Assembly: GCA_015680685.1 (NCBI GenBank)
Contig: MNCI01002250.1
Span: 47,929-68,092 of the forward strand
Reading direction: 5' to 3'
DNA length: 20,164 nucleotides
Origin: Gnetum montanum
Taxonomy: Eukaryota > Streptophyta > Gnetopsida > Gnetales > Gnetaceae
Part shown: positions 1 through 7,919 of the stretch, piece by piece
Layout of the letters: the number at the start of each line of letters is the position of its first letter
Position numbering within the stretch: position 1 is the first letter of the stretch
The notes under the pieces: generated by a model
Seen by the model: only the letters and a program-made list of their open reading frames with translations
Told to the model about the DNA's origin: nothing
The model's database searches: none
Position numbers and translations under genes: made by a program

Positions 1-488
1 TCGCGTCCCAAATGGTCGCCAACAGTATGACATAGAGACTCCTTCAATTTTCACTGTAGCATCAACCAATTTGTTCTACCAAAATTGGTGGGTTTCTCCT
101 AAGTTCCTTTCACTACTATTGGTTAGTGTGGGCCATAATGTAGATGCTTGTAGTTGTGTTTTCAATACTTTTGGAGAAAATTCTATAAAGGCACCAAAAT
201 TTGATTCCACAATGATCATGTACATGGTTGATCTTCTTGGATGACCTAGATGCAATTTGGTGATAGTGTGAGGAATTGTCCTTGTTTAGGTGCTTGTGGA
301 ATGTCTACGTCTCCTTGGGTTAAGTTCTCTATAGTAGGAGTTTCTTAATGAATGCTATATGATTGAGCCTCCTTCTTTGGGTGTTTTGCTTGTGGGGTTT
401 GTTTCCCTACTCAGCTTCTCCCACAACCTCTTGATCTTTTGCTCCCATGTTGTGAAGGTCCTCTTTCTAGTATCTCCTTTGAGGCCAT
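1..488 (-). pseudogene. ORF3 copy 1, N-terminal fragment of the gypsy-family downstream ORF
   Basis: Read leftward from an ATG at 488, this frame starts Met-Ala-Ser-Lys. It matches the starts of the two other ORF3 copies at 10118 (Met-Val-Ser-Lys) and 19337 (Met-Ala-Pro-Lys). The following Lys/Arg/Gln-rich stretch and the segment around 230-400 align with copy A codon by codon, including a shared 'PQA' segment followed by 'LTLS'. Stops are scattered in the frame, for example after about 25 codons. The window edge cuts it after roughly 160 codons, so the domain and coiled coil seen in copy B are not visible. The start was chosen because the same ATG context is conserved in all three copies. 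Function is unknown; as a sequence it is a dead copy. Confidence 0.6.
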
Positions 489-1175
489 TTACAATCAACA
501 AGGGCTTGAAATTATTAAGGTATTCCTATTCATTCTTAGTAGTTCTTTACCTTTCTCATACCCTTGGTTAGATCAAGTTCTTATCTTATTACAATTTTAA
601 AGTTAAAAAACTTTTGAAAAAGAAACCCCTTAGGTGTTATATCTTTTAGTTACATATGACTTTCTATTGTTTTCCTTGCTTATTATAGCCTAAAATAGTT
701 GATATGGTCTATTAAGAGTATTATCTAAATATTTCTAGCCTTAGTTTGATTGATTAACCTTAACATTCTTATTATTTCTTTGTACTTACCCTTTATAGTA
801 TCTTCCAGGTGTTCAAAATTTTTGGCTTATATTTTTAAATTTTCATTTGCTTATATCACGTAATGCATAAATTTTCATTCACTTATATCATGCAAGGCAT
901 CCTCGCCTTCCCAAAACTAAGTTGAGTGTTCTAGGATCACTAGGATGTAAGACTTATGGAAATCGAAGTTATGAGGGTGAGGTTATGTCCTTTTGAAGCT
1001 AGTGTGTAAGAGGGCTAAGGAAAAACTACAAAAAATTCTCTTACTACATATGAGAGACGACAAATTTTACTAACTCCTACACGTATATATATTATTTTTA
1101 TATGCATGACATCATAGGTGCCTACAACATCATGACTACAATGTCACCATTAAAACATTCAAATTTTTCATTGAT
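489..1175 (-). promoter_or_regulatory. ORF3 leader of copy 1 with TATA-like box
   Basis: This non-coding stretch lies directly upstream of ORF3 copy 1 and aligns with the leaders at 10119-10800 and 19338-19860. A TATATATAT run at 1084-1092 sits about 600 bases upstream of the ATG. On its far side (about 1108-1150) are several 'catcat/acatcatgac' motifs, degenerate versions of the ATATC palindromes in the other two leaders. Promoter function is inferred from this conserved arrangement only. Confidence 0.4.
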
Positions 1176-1179
1176 AATT

Positions 1180-1416
1180 GCAAGAATCCACCTAAGGATG
1201 AAATGAAAAGTTCTTCAAATCATGTGCCCAAGTGTTATATTTATAGGCAAGCATGCATCTCATAATATCAGATATCCAATAACATAGCATGTGATTTGAT
1301 ATCAAGGCTTCAATATCAGACCTTTATATTAGGGTTGAGATATCTAGGCTAAGATACCAGGGCTAAGATATTGGGGCTAAGATATCTTAGCTATTAAAAA
1401 ACATGATCCATCATCA
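1180..1416 (-). mobile_element. LTR fragment (U3 plus TATA box) of the main gypsy family
   Basis: On the minus strand the piece begins TGATGATGGATCATG at 1416, resembling the LTR start at 16365 (TGATGAGTCATGAATTG). It carries ATATC/GATATC motifs and then a canonical TATAAATA box at 1238-1245, in the same order as LTRs 6915-7713 and 15645-16365. Sequence beyond 1416 does not resemble the polypurine/ORF3 tail found beyond the other two LTR starts, so 1417 onward is probably flanking DNA and this is a 5' LTR. The R/U5 part is missing, and the LTR is joined almost directly to the ORF3 leader. Confidence 0.45.
1333..1388. repeat. Four tandem 14-bp units with AGATA core in the LTR U3
   Basis: Units at 1333-1346, 1347-1360, 1361-1374 and 1375-1388 follow the pattern GGCTAAGATA plus four variable bases. 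The last three share GGCTAAGATA exactly; the first is diverged (GGTTGAGATA). They lie just upstream (minus strand) of the TATA box at 1238-1245, a position suited to an LTR enhancer. Confidence 0.7.
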
Positions 1417-1858
1417 CTTATGTATGCTAATGATTTGTAGGGTTAGGCATTGAAATTGCTTTCCCCTCATCACATCTTTTTTATCATGCTCTAATTTTTA
1501 CACATGGGATCCACTCAAATCTTAAAGTAGAAGGTTATTTATTACACTTATTATGTCAACAACATTATAAAAAAATTAAATATTTTAACTCAAATTTTCT
1601 AAAAATAAAATCATGTCTCTCCTAATGTAAGTATAGATTTCTAAAAACATTAAATATGCATATGAAAGAAATAAAATATGTAAGAAAAAGTGTAGTGGGA
1701 TATTAAGATGCATAATAAAGAAATAAGATGATGTGTAGTAGGATGATAAATTTTTTGAAAACTAGTGAAGTACATAATTGAAAAAGAAATTTTAAAAAGC
1801 AACTTAGGTTAGACAAGTGAGGTGGGCCCTAATCAAAGAATCCTTCTAGCTCCACCTT

Positions 1859-1902
1859 CCCCACCAACACCCACCCCCCACACGCACCACACCCCCCACC
1901 CC
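1859..1902 (-). other. G-quadruplex-prone tract
   Basis: The plus strand has C-runs at 1859-1862 (4), 1870-1872 (3), 1874-1879 (6), 1892-1897 (6) and 1899-1902 (4), separated by short loops. The minus strand therefore has five G-runs of at least three within 44 bases, which satisfies the usual G-quadruplex pattern. It stands out sharply from the AT-rich surroundings. Confidence 0.7.
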
Positions 1903-3363
1903 TCAAACAGCTCCTCTTTTCCAATAGGAAAATAGAAAAGATGTTGAAGTTGAGGATGAGTATAAAAACAATAAGAGATGATAAAATTTCTAAAATAACA
2001 TTTTCTATAAGTTTTAAAAAATTACATTTACCCATTTAAATCTAGTGAGCTTTCCAAAAAAAAAAAACTAATTTTTAAAAATAATTTATTTGATTAAATA
2101 TCTCAAAATAAAATTTTAATTCTTTTAAAAAATATTATGTGAAGTAAATGTTAAAATTTGTTAAATTATGATATTATGCTAAATTTGCAAAAGTTTTTAA
2201 TTATCTTTAACTAATTTATGAGGTATAAAATAAACTTTCTAAAATGGAAAATATGGTCAACTTTCTAAATTATATAAAATAATTTTTTTAATATATAAAA
2301 ATTATCTAAGATCTATATTAACAATGCACCTATTATCATTGATCTAAATTCAATCTATTAATATGTATTTAATATAATAGATTTAAGTATTATGTTATAT
2401 AAATGCTATTTGTTTTGAAAAATTATCCTAGAGAAGATTATGCTAAATATTTAGTTGTCTTTATTTCTAGTTATATAACACCAAGATTTGCAATCATTAT
2501 TAATAATGACTATGCTACCTTTGATTTCAAAAAGCTTTACTTGAAGTAGAGTAAGTGCTTCAAGATTATAATAGTTAATTTCATAGTATATTGAACAGAA
2601 AAGCATTTCTCCTATAAGAATAATAATTCTAAAAATATCAAGCATAATAAAATCATTTATCATTAGTTATCATTTTAATTCTTTCAAAAACCTCTATGAT
2701 TTTGATTAGAATTCATTACTTGTCTTCTTGGTTACAAGAGCTATGACATACAACATCAGTGTGGTGACCATACGTTCAATATTAAAGCCTAGTGTAGTAT
2801 ACTACAAAGAATTCTTTATATCCTAAAAAATGTTAATGCAAAATTTGATGAAGCCTACATGGTATATAATAATAGATGAGATTAGGTTTTTTGGTAGTTA
2901 GCTATTATTAAGCATTTATACAAGACTAAGGAAAATTTTTCTAGAAAATTAGGGGGACATCTATTGGTAATACTAATAGGAGATCTTTATTAGCTTCCTC
3001 TAGTATTAGATTTGGTACTGTACACTTTAAAAAATATGGATATTACATGGCCTTGGGCATCATTCCAAACATTCTTTACTCTAGATGCAATCTATCAACC
3101 AAAAATATGATGATCCGTAACAAACATTTTGAAATGTTTTTATGAATCTCAATGAGGATAAAATTCTTAATACAAATCATGGCTTTCTCAACTCTAGAAT
3201 GAATTGATCTCTCACATCACATGAAGGATAAAGTATATTTTATAACCTAAAATTTTCCATAGGTTTAATTATTTAATTTAATTCATATGTTTAATTATTT
3301 ATTGTTATAAGATGCATTTCAATAGGTTATTTCTAATTTCATAAATTAAATAGCAAGATTATA

Positions 3364-3396
3364 TTGTTGTTGCTACTACTACTATTGTTGTTGTTA
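3364..3396. repeat. Trinucleotide microsatellite (TTG/CTA)n
   Basis: Runs of TTG, then CTA/CTACTA, then TTG again form an interrupted trinucleotide repeat shortly upstream of the Penelope-like coding remnant. Confidence 0.6.
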
Positions 3397-3450
3397 ATAA
3401 TGATGTTTTTGTTATTGTCCTATATAAGTAAATATAATCTTCTTAAAATC

Positions 3451-4081
3451 ATGCAAGCAAATGAAGGAAGAGGAGTAGTAATAATGAATGAACAAACATA
3501 GAAAGAGAAATTGTTAGAACTTCTAGCTTGTAATAACTATAAAATAATAAATAAATATTTAATTTTGAAAATTTTAAGAAAAGAACGAAAAGCCACAATG
3601 CAATCCAACTTTGATGAAAAGACCAAAAATTCTCTTATTGCAATCCATTGTTATCCCCCTCAAATATATGGTACCCCTAAGATTCATAAAAATACTATTC
3701 CATTTAAATCTATAGTTAATACCATTGGTTTTCTAACATATGTTCTAGCAAAGTATCTTGCTAATAATATTCTTGTGCCACTTGTTTGACATACTACTTT
3801 CATAAGAAAAACTTAATATTATGTTGATTTTATCTCTAGTATCACACTAGAACCAAAGGATATCCTTGTGAGCTTTGATGTTGTATCCCTTTTCTTCCAT
3901 GATTTCATTAAAAGAAGCCTTTAGAGTCATTAGTAAAAAAGTTAATAAAGAAGTAGTCAAACTTATTAAGCAATCTTTAGAAACCACTCATGATTATTTA
4001 TTTTCTTGTGTGTATGGTTATATTTTAAAAAAATGCTATTCTAGGTTGAAGTACGTCCTTGCACAAGCCCACAATCCATGA
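3451..4081 (+). pseudogene. Penelope-like element reverse transcriptase, N-terminal half, broken
   Basis: The frame from 3451 contains in order: a 'GRGVVIMNE'-like segment (about 3463-3492), 'ELLACNNY', the hallmark 'IYGTPKIHK' (3664-3690), then 'SIVNTIGFLTYVLAKYL', and the motif A block 'SFDVVSLF' (about 3871-3894), with the presumed metal-binding Asp at 3877-3879. This order (PKIHK, then I-V-x-x-I-G-x-x-T-Y-x-L-A-K-Y-L, then SFDVVSLF) is characteristic of Penelope-like reverse transcriptases, not of LTR or LINE enzymes. Defects are stops at 3499-3501, 3787-3789 and 3814-3816 and a frame change near 3900-3912, after which the frame read 3875-4081 continues the protein. The catalytic motif C and the GIY-YIG endonuclease expected downstream were not found. 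The element is 3'-truncated, possibly by the LTR-like sequence that follows. Confidence 0.75.
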
Positions 4082-5100
4082 TTCTTGTTATTAGTTCCAT
4101 CAAAGAAGATGCCAAAGAATCCCACTTAGTTTTATACTAATCCTTCCTCTTATTTTAGGTCTTGATATTGCTAGGGCAGTTAGTGAGCCTCATGCATAGA
4201 GGATTATGTATTTTACTTATGATTTAATACTTTTAGACTTTAGAGATTTTATTTTATTCTAGATTCTATTATCATTTATGACTCTTTTCATTATTTATGG
4301 ATATATGTACCATAGGCCTTCATGTACTTTGACTCTTTATATCATCATAAACTATGGTAGAATAGATTTACTTTCTATTGTTAGTAGTTAGATTTTAATA
4401 CACTTCATTAGATGTTAACTATGATATTATTCCTATAGTCAGTAGTATGTTATGATGCATTCCTTTATGTGATAGAATATATGTTATTTTGGATCATGGA
4501 TATTTTCTTACTAGATGAATGTTCGAGATATATCTTATCAGGGGATGCATAACTCATAATTTTATGCTTATGGTCTTAGTAGTTGTATTATTATTGTTTT
4601 AGATAGAGCATGGTTATTGATAGCTTTTATGCATGTTAGCAGATACTCAATTAGATGATTGCATATAATGATTATATTATTTTATCTTGTTTTCTAATTT
4701 TCATGTTTGATCCTCTTAGGCACAATTTATAATCTTTTATTCATATATCTTTTTTAGATGTTTTATATTACTAATTCATAATGTTGATCACATTATTTTT
4801 TCACCTTCTCTTATATTATGATTTTTCTCATGTTTGTATTTCTTTTAGTGTCTAACATAATCTTACTTATGCCTCATGTTGCACTAAATAATTTCATATG
4901 ACATTCTCATTTCATATGTTACTTTCATTCCATTGTGAGATCATGGTTTATGCATTTTATTTTCAACATTGTATCATCATTTAGTGATATACTTTCTATG
5001 CTCTGTTGGTGTAACTCTTGTTCATTCATGCTTAGATAGTTTCCATGGCCAAGGGTCTAAGGCTTCTTTGCCTAGGTTAGGTAGAGAGGACGTTATAAGT
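4082..5100 (+). mobile_element. Probable LTR of a second gypsy-type element (plus strand)
   Basis: This gene-free, T/A-rich stretch ends directly before a primer-binding site at 5101-5113 and a gag-like frame at 5163, so at least its right part should be a 5' LTR. The likely LTR end is the GTTATA at 5092-5097, where the usual terminal CA may have mutated to TA. The left end could not be placed; some of 4082-4200 may still belong to the Penelope-like element. No second copy of this LTR was seen in the window. Confidence 0.4.
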
Positions 5101-5113
5101 TGGTATCAAAGAG
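5101..5113 (+). other. Primer-binding site resembling initiator tRNA-Met
   Basis: TGGTATCAAAGAG matches the plant initiator tRNA-Met primer site (TGGTATCAGAGC) at 10 of its first 12 positions. It lies four bases after the inferred LTR end and 50 bases before a gag-like start. Spacing and order are those of an LTR retrotransposon. Confidence 0.65.
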
Positions 5114-5162
5114 TAGGCTTCTAAGAATCCATGTTAACCTTATGATTTATGTATCCAAGAGA

Positions 5163-5690
5163 TGGCAAATAGTCATACATCTACTAGGAATGAACATGTG
5201 GAACCTTCAAATCCAACATTGACTCTTGATCATGATATGAACCCCCATGTTGACAAGGATATGCCTTAGTTGAAGACTTCAATCAATAATAATCTTACTT
5301 AGGCTAGGCCTGAGTTGAAGACTTCAATTAATAATAATCTTACTTCTAATGTAGAGGTACCTTAAGTAGATATCAAATAGCATGTATTAAAGTTTCTTTT
5401 ATAGTAAAGAGAGGATCATTTGCAAAACCCATCCTTTAGTTGTATTTGTAGTGGCAACAAGAAACCCATGGGTTGGGAATTAGGGAGAAATATTGTGAGT
5501 TAGAACCTCCCACCTTCATTAGAGAGGAAGATCTTACTGTTGCTACTGAATAACTCAATGAGTTGAAGAAAGTTTTCAACTTGTTGGGCTTCATCCTCAA
5601 ATTGAAAATCTCAAGTGAGTACAAGCTATAGAAATTAACATAAATAAATTATAGGGTGATGAACATCAATTTAGTTGGTTATGTTAATAC
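5163..5690 (+). pseudogene. Gag fragment of the plus-strand gypsy-type element, broken
   Basis: An ATG at 5163 opens 'MANSHTSTRNEHVEPSNP', about 60 bases after the primer-binding site. After several stops and a frame change, the region 5500-5620 reads 'ELEPPTFIREEDLTVATE', a stop, then 'LNELKKVFNLLGF'. This fits the conserved beginning of plant Ty3/gypsy Gag (PP-x-F-x-G, then a Trp/Leu-rich helix and 'LLGF'). A further frame change leads to a 'KLQGDEHQFSW'-like string near 5655-5685 (its Gln codon now a stop), matching the next Gag helix. Nothing downstream resembles the rest of Gag or Pol, so the element is truncated. Recognition is moderate because the match is to family patterns from memory. 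Confidence 0.55.
5268..5345 (+). repeat. In-frame 45-bp duplication within the gag start
   Basis: The 33-base segment starting AGTTGAAGACTTCAAT occurs at 5268-5300 and 5313-5345 with one mismatch, period 45. Because 45 is a multiple of three, it adds 15 residues without shifting frame, suggesting it arose while the gag was still coding or is a normal repeat of this Gag N-terminus. Confidence 0.75.
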
Positions 5691-6914
5691 ATCAACATGA
5701 ATGTAGGCTCTACTTTGTTAATGCATCAACATTAATACAAGCATAATACATGCCTATGTAAGTGCATGTACCCACTGCATGTATAGCATTGTTTAATCAT
5801 GTCCTTAGCTAGACTTTGTTAGTTTGTTCTAGTAGAAGTTAGAATTTTCTCACCATGTACCCATAGCATTGATTAAGTAGATTGTGTAGGATTTTATTTG
5901 AAGACTTAATGTACTTAAACACATTTGCATTACAAAAATAAAATTGAGATGTGTTTTGTTCATTGCAACACTTGGATTCTAGCTTCAATCTCTTTACTTG
6001 TAGTTTACTTTAATTGTTCTCTAATTTCATGCACTTAATTAAACATTTTTATTTTACCACATTTAGTAATTTTTCATGAGTATGACCAACTTCAAGCATA
6101 AATTTATTAACATTTGGTAATCCTAGCAGTGCCACTTGGTATGCCCAACAATGGACACTTGATAACCTATAAACTTTCATACATGTTCAAGATGTATACA
6201 GCAAGTTGGGAATGGATGCTCTATTCCTACAATACTTGAAATATTTTAATAATTAATTTGATCATATGCCTTAATCACACTTAACCATACATCTTAGGAC
6301 CCACACAAGTGTGATTGAGAAAACAACTACTACCAACTTAGCACTTAACTATCTAGGACGTCCAGCTAGTCTTAATACACATAATTTAATTGAATCATGC
6401 GTGAATACTTGGGATGTGTATGGTTGAGCTTAGGGTTACTTGGCCAATTATCATTGGCATACAAGTGTGATTAAGAAAATAATAATAAACTATGTGAGAC
6501 ATCCAACTAGTCTCAGTCTATAGAATTTGACATGATCATGCATGAACATTTGTGAATTTTATGATTGAGTGTAGGATTATCTACTACTCATCATAGCGCA
6601 AAAAATAGACATGTAGCATCTGAAAAACTAGATTCAAAGAATAAAAAATACACAAATAGCATCTAATAGAACATGAAAGGAAAGATTCAATGGATTTGAA
6701 AATGGCAACTTAGGAATTCATCCTTACAATTAGGCCAATAACAAAAGAAGAAAGCACCCTTTTGGAAATTCACTTCTTACCAAAAACACAAGGCAACATT
6801 CTAACTGAGATATCCTTCTTAAATAAGTCACTTAGTTATCTTTAGCTCCCTTAATAAATGATGAAATTCCATCCCCTACCTATATTAAAAACTGCTTAAT
6901 TTGCAAATAGCTAG
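5691..6914. other. Repeat-derived DNA without a recognisable gene
   Basis: No coding match was seen. A 20-base motif occurs at 5683-5702 and 5717-5736 (GTTAATRCATCAACAT plus four bases). Two diverged ~156-bp units occupy about 6305-6605. The rest is AT-rich sequence up to the LTR boundary at 6915, and could include the 3' remains of the truncated plus-strand element. Confidence 0.4.
6305..6605. repeat. Diverged ~156-bp tandem duplication
   Basis: ACAAGTGTGATTGAGAAAA at 6305 recurs as ACAAGTGTGATTAAGAAAA at 6461. Downstream, the pairs 'GACGTCCAGCTAGTCT' / 'GACATCCAACTAGTCT' and 'AATCATGCGTGAA' / 'GATCATGCATGAA' keep the same spacing, so a whole unit of about 156 bases was duplicated. Differences include several C/T and G/A changes at former CpG sites. 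Confidence 0.65.
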
Positions 6915-7550
6915 TGAAGTCTTCCCATGTGGACCTAATGAAGTCTATGTGTATGGTTTAGTTCATCATAAGGTAAATGATATCTAATGTTGACTAGACA
7001 TTATTACTTCTAGTCAACATGGTGAAAATGGAAATTATTTTTAAGTCTAAGTAAAACAAACAAACAACTCTATCCTAGCCTAAGATGATAGATAACCATT
7101 CTTAATCTGTTGTACACATCTTGGGCTTATGTAATTGTTACTTGAAGTACAAGTACCTTGCTACTGGGTAAACCAAGTGATAATACTACTAGGTTACCAA
7201 ATGATCATACCTTACACTCAAAATGAGTCATATCCATTCCTCATACTAACAACAATAAAAATAAAGTGCATGGAAAAATGAAGTGTAAAACTAAGAATGT
7301 AGTAAACATTATGCTAAGCATAAAAAATAAACTAGGGGATTGCTACAATTGTGAGAAATAGTTCAATCTTTATTTCTAGTCACACTTTTTCCCAAGTACA
7401 AGATGTTCGAACAAAGATGCCATTCACTAAGTCACACGACATTGCGAGCATTCACACTTCTAATCACTAAGTCTAAGTGCATGAAATGAAACTACAAGAG
7501 TTTTGTTACTAGTGGAAGGAAACTTCAATGGAGTGTATGCCAAAGTATTG

Positions 7551-7558
7551 TATTTATA
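7551..7558 (-). promoter_or_regulatory. TATA box of LTR 6915-7713
   Basis: The minus strand reads CCCTATAAATAC, an exact match to the plant TATA consensus, with the ATATC-rich cluster immediately upstream. The equivalent boxes at 1238-1245 and 16248-16255 are identical over TATAAATA. Confidence 0.65.
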
Positions 7559-7593
7559 GGGCTACACTCATCTTAAGATATCATATTAATGAT

Positions 7594-7644
7594 GATGTAG
7601 CATGTGCTATGATATTGTATCAACAATGATGTAGCATGTGCTAT
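7594..7644. repeat. 34-bp tandem repeat in LTR U3
   Basis: GATGTAGCATGTGCTAT occurs exactly at 7594-7610 and 7628-7644, period 34, inside the ATATC-rich cluster upstream of the LTR TATA box. It is a candidate enhancer duplication. Confidence 0.7.
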
Positions 7645-7713
7645 AGTATCCATAATATTGTATTAACAATATCATTATTGCAATATCTTTAATCATCAAA
7701 AATTAACTTATCA

Positions 7714-7760
7714 TACCCTCACAACTGAGTGGAAACTTGTCCTCGGGTTAAAACAAAATA
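7714..7760 (-). other. Polypurine-tract region before the 3' LTR
   Basis: The minus strand reads ACCCGAGGACAAGTTT, about 10 bases, then GTTGTGAGGG, then the LTR start. Element B has the corresponding GTTGTGGAG before its LTR. A 'GAGGACGAGTTT ... GTGRGGG' segment just before the 3' LTR is familiar from many plant gypsy elements and marks plus-strand priming. Confidence 0.5.
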
Positions 7761-7919
7761 AAGATAGAGTTCCTTACAAAATTGGGAGATAGAATTAACT
7801 ATTCACAACTAACTAACTATATACAAGACATTGAATGTTGTAGTGGTGTTTTACAAGATTTGACACAAGTTTATGATAAAACAACAAAATAAGACAAAAT
7901 TGATGAAGCTAGATGTAGC

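Larger units (their letters stand above)
1417..3450. other. AT-rich DNA without a recognisable gene
   Basis: No reading frame here has family resemblance; short open stretches at 1829-2035 and 2451-2663 translate to low-complexity or membrane-like strings expected from AT-rich or C-rich DNA. The segment holds the C-rich patch at 1859-1902 and a trinucleotide repeat at 3364-3396. About 2700-3200 could be decayed 5' sequence of the Penelope-like element that follows, but I could not align it to anything. Confidence 0.5.
6915..7713 (-). mobile_element. 3' LTR of element A (799 bp)
   Basis: On the minus strand it begins TGATAAG at 7713 and ends GACTTCA at 6915, giving the standard TG...CA ends. 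It is preceded by a GTTGTGAGGG purine tract. It contains an ATATC-palindrome cluster (about 7575-7687), a TATAAATA box at 7551-7558, and R/U5 sequence that aligns through most of its length with LTR 15645-16365. Homology between the two stops at the TGGGAAGA block (6919-6926 here, 15649-15656 there), which fixes this end. Confidence 0.65.

Noticed and set aside
359-571. Plus-strand 70-codon open frame with membrane-like translation
   Set aside because: It overlaps the ORF3 start and leader on the opposite strand and matches no family; hydrophobic Leu/Phe content is expected from T-rich antisense DNA.
1829-2035. Minus-strand 68-codon open frame with Gly/Cys-rich segment
   Set aside because: The Gly/Cys string is only the translation of the G-rich simple sequence at 1859-1902.
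2352-2383. Inverted repeat AATCTATTA ... TAATAGATT as a MITE end or terminator
   Set aside because: Nine-base arms in strongly AT-rich DNA are expected by chance, and no target-site duplication or second copy was seen.
5436-5624. Minus-strand 62-codon frame
   Set aside because: It is antisense to the gag fragment on the plus strand, which shows the Gag pattern and follows a primer-binding site.
7571-7690. Possible CRISPR-like or satellite array
   Set aside because: Repeats are irregular, only one 17-bp pair is exact, and the position upstream of an LTR TATA box explains them as promoter repeats.
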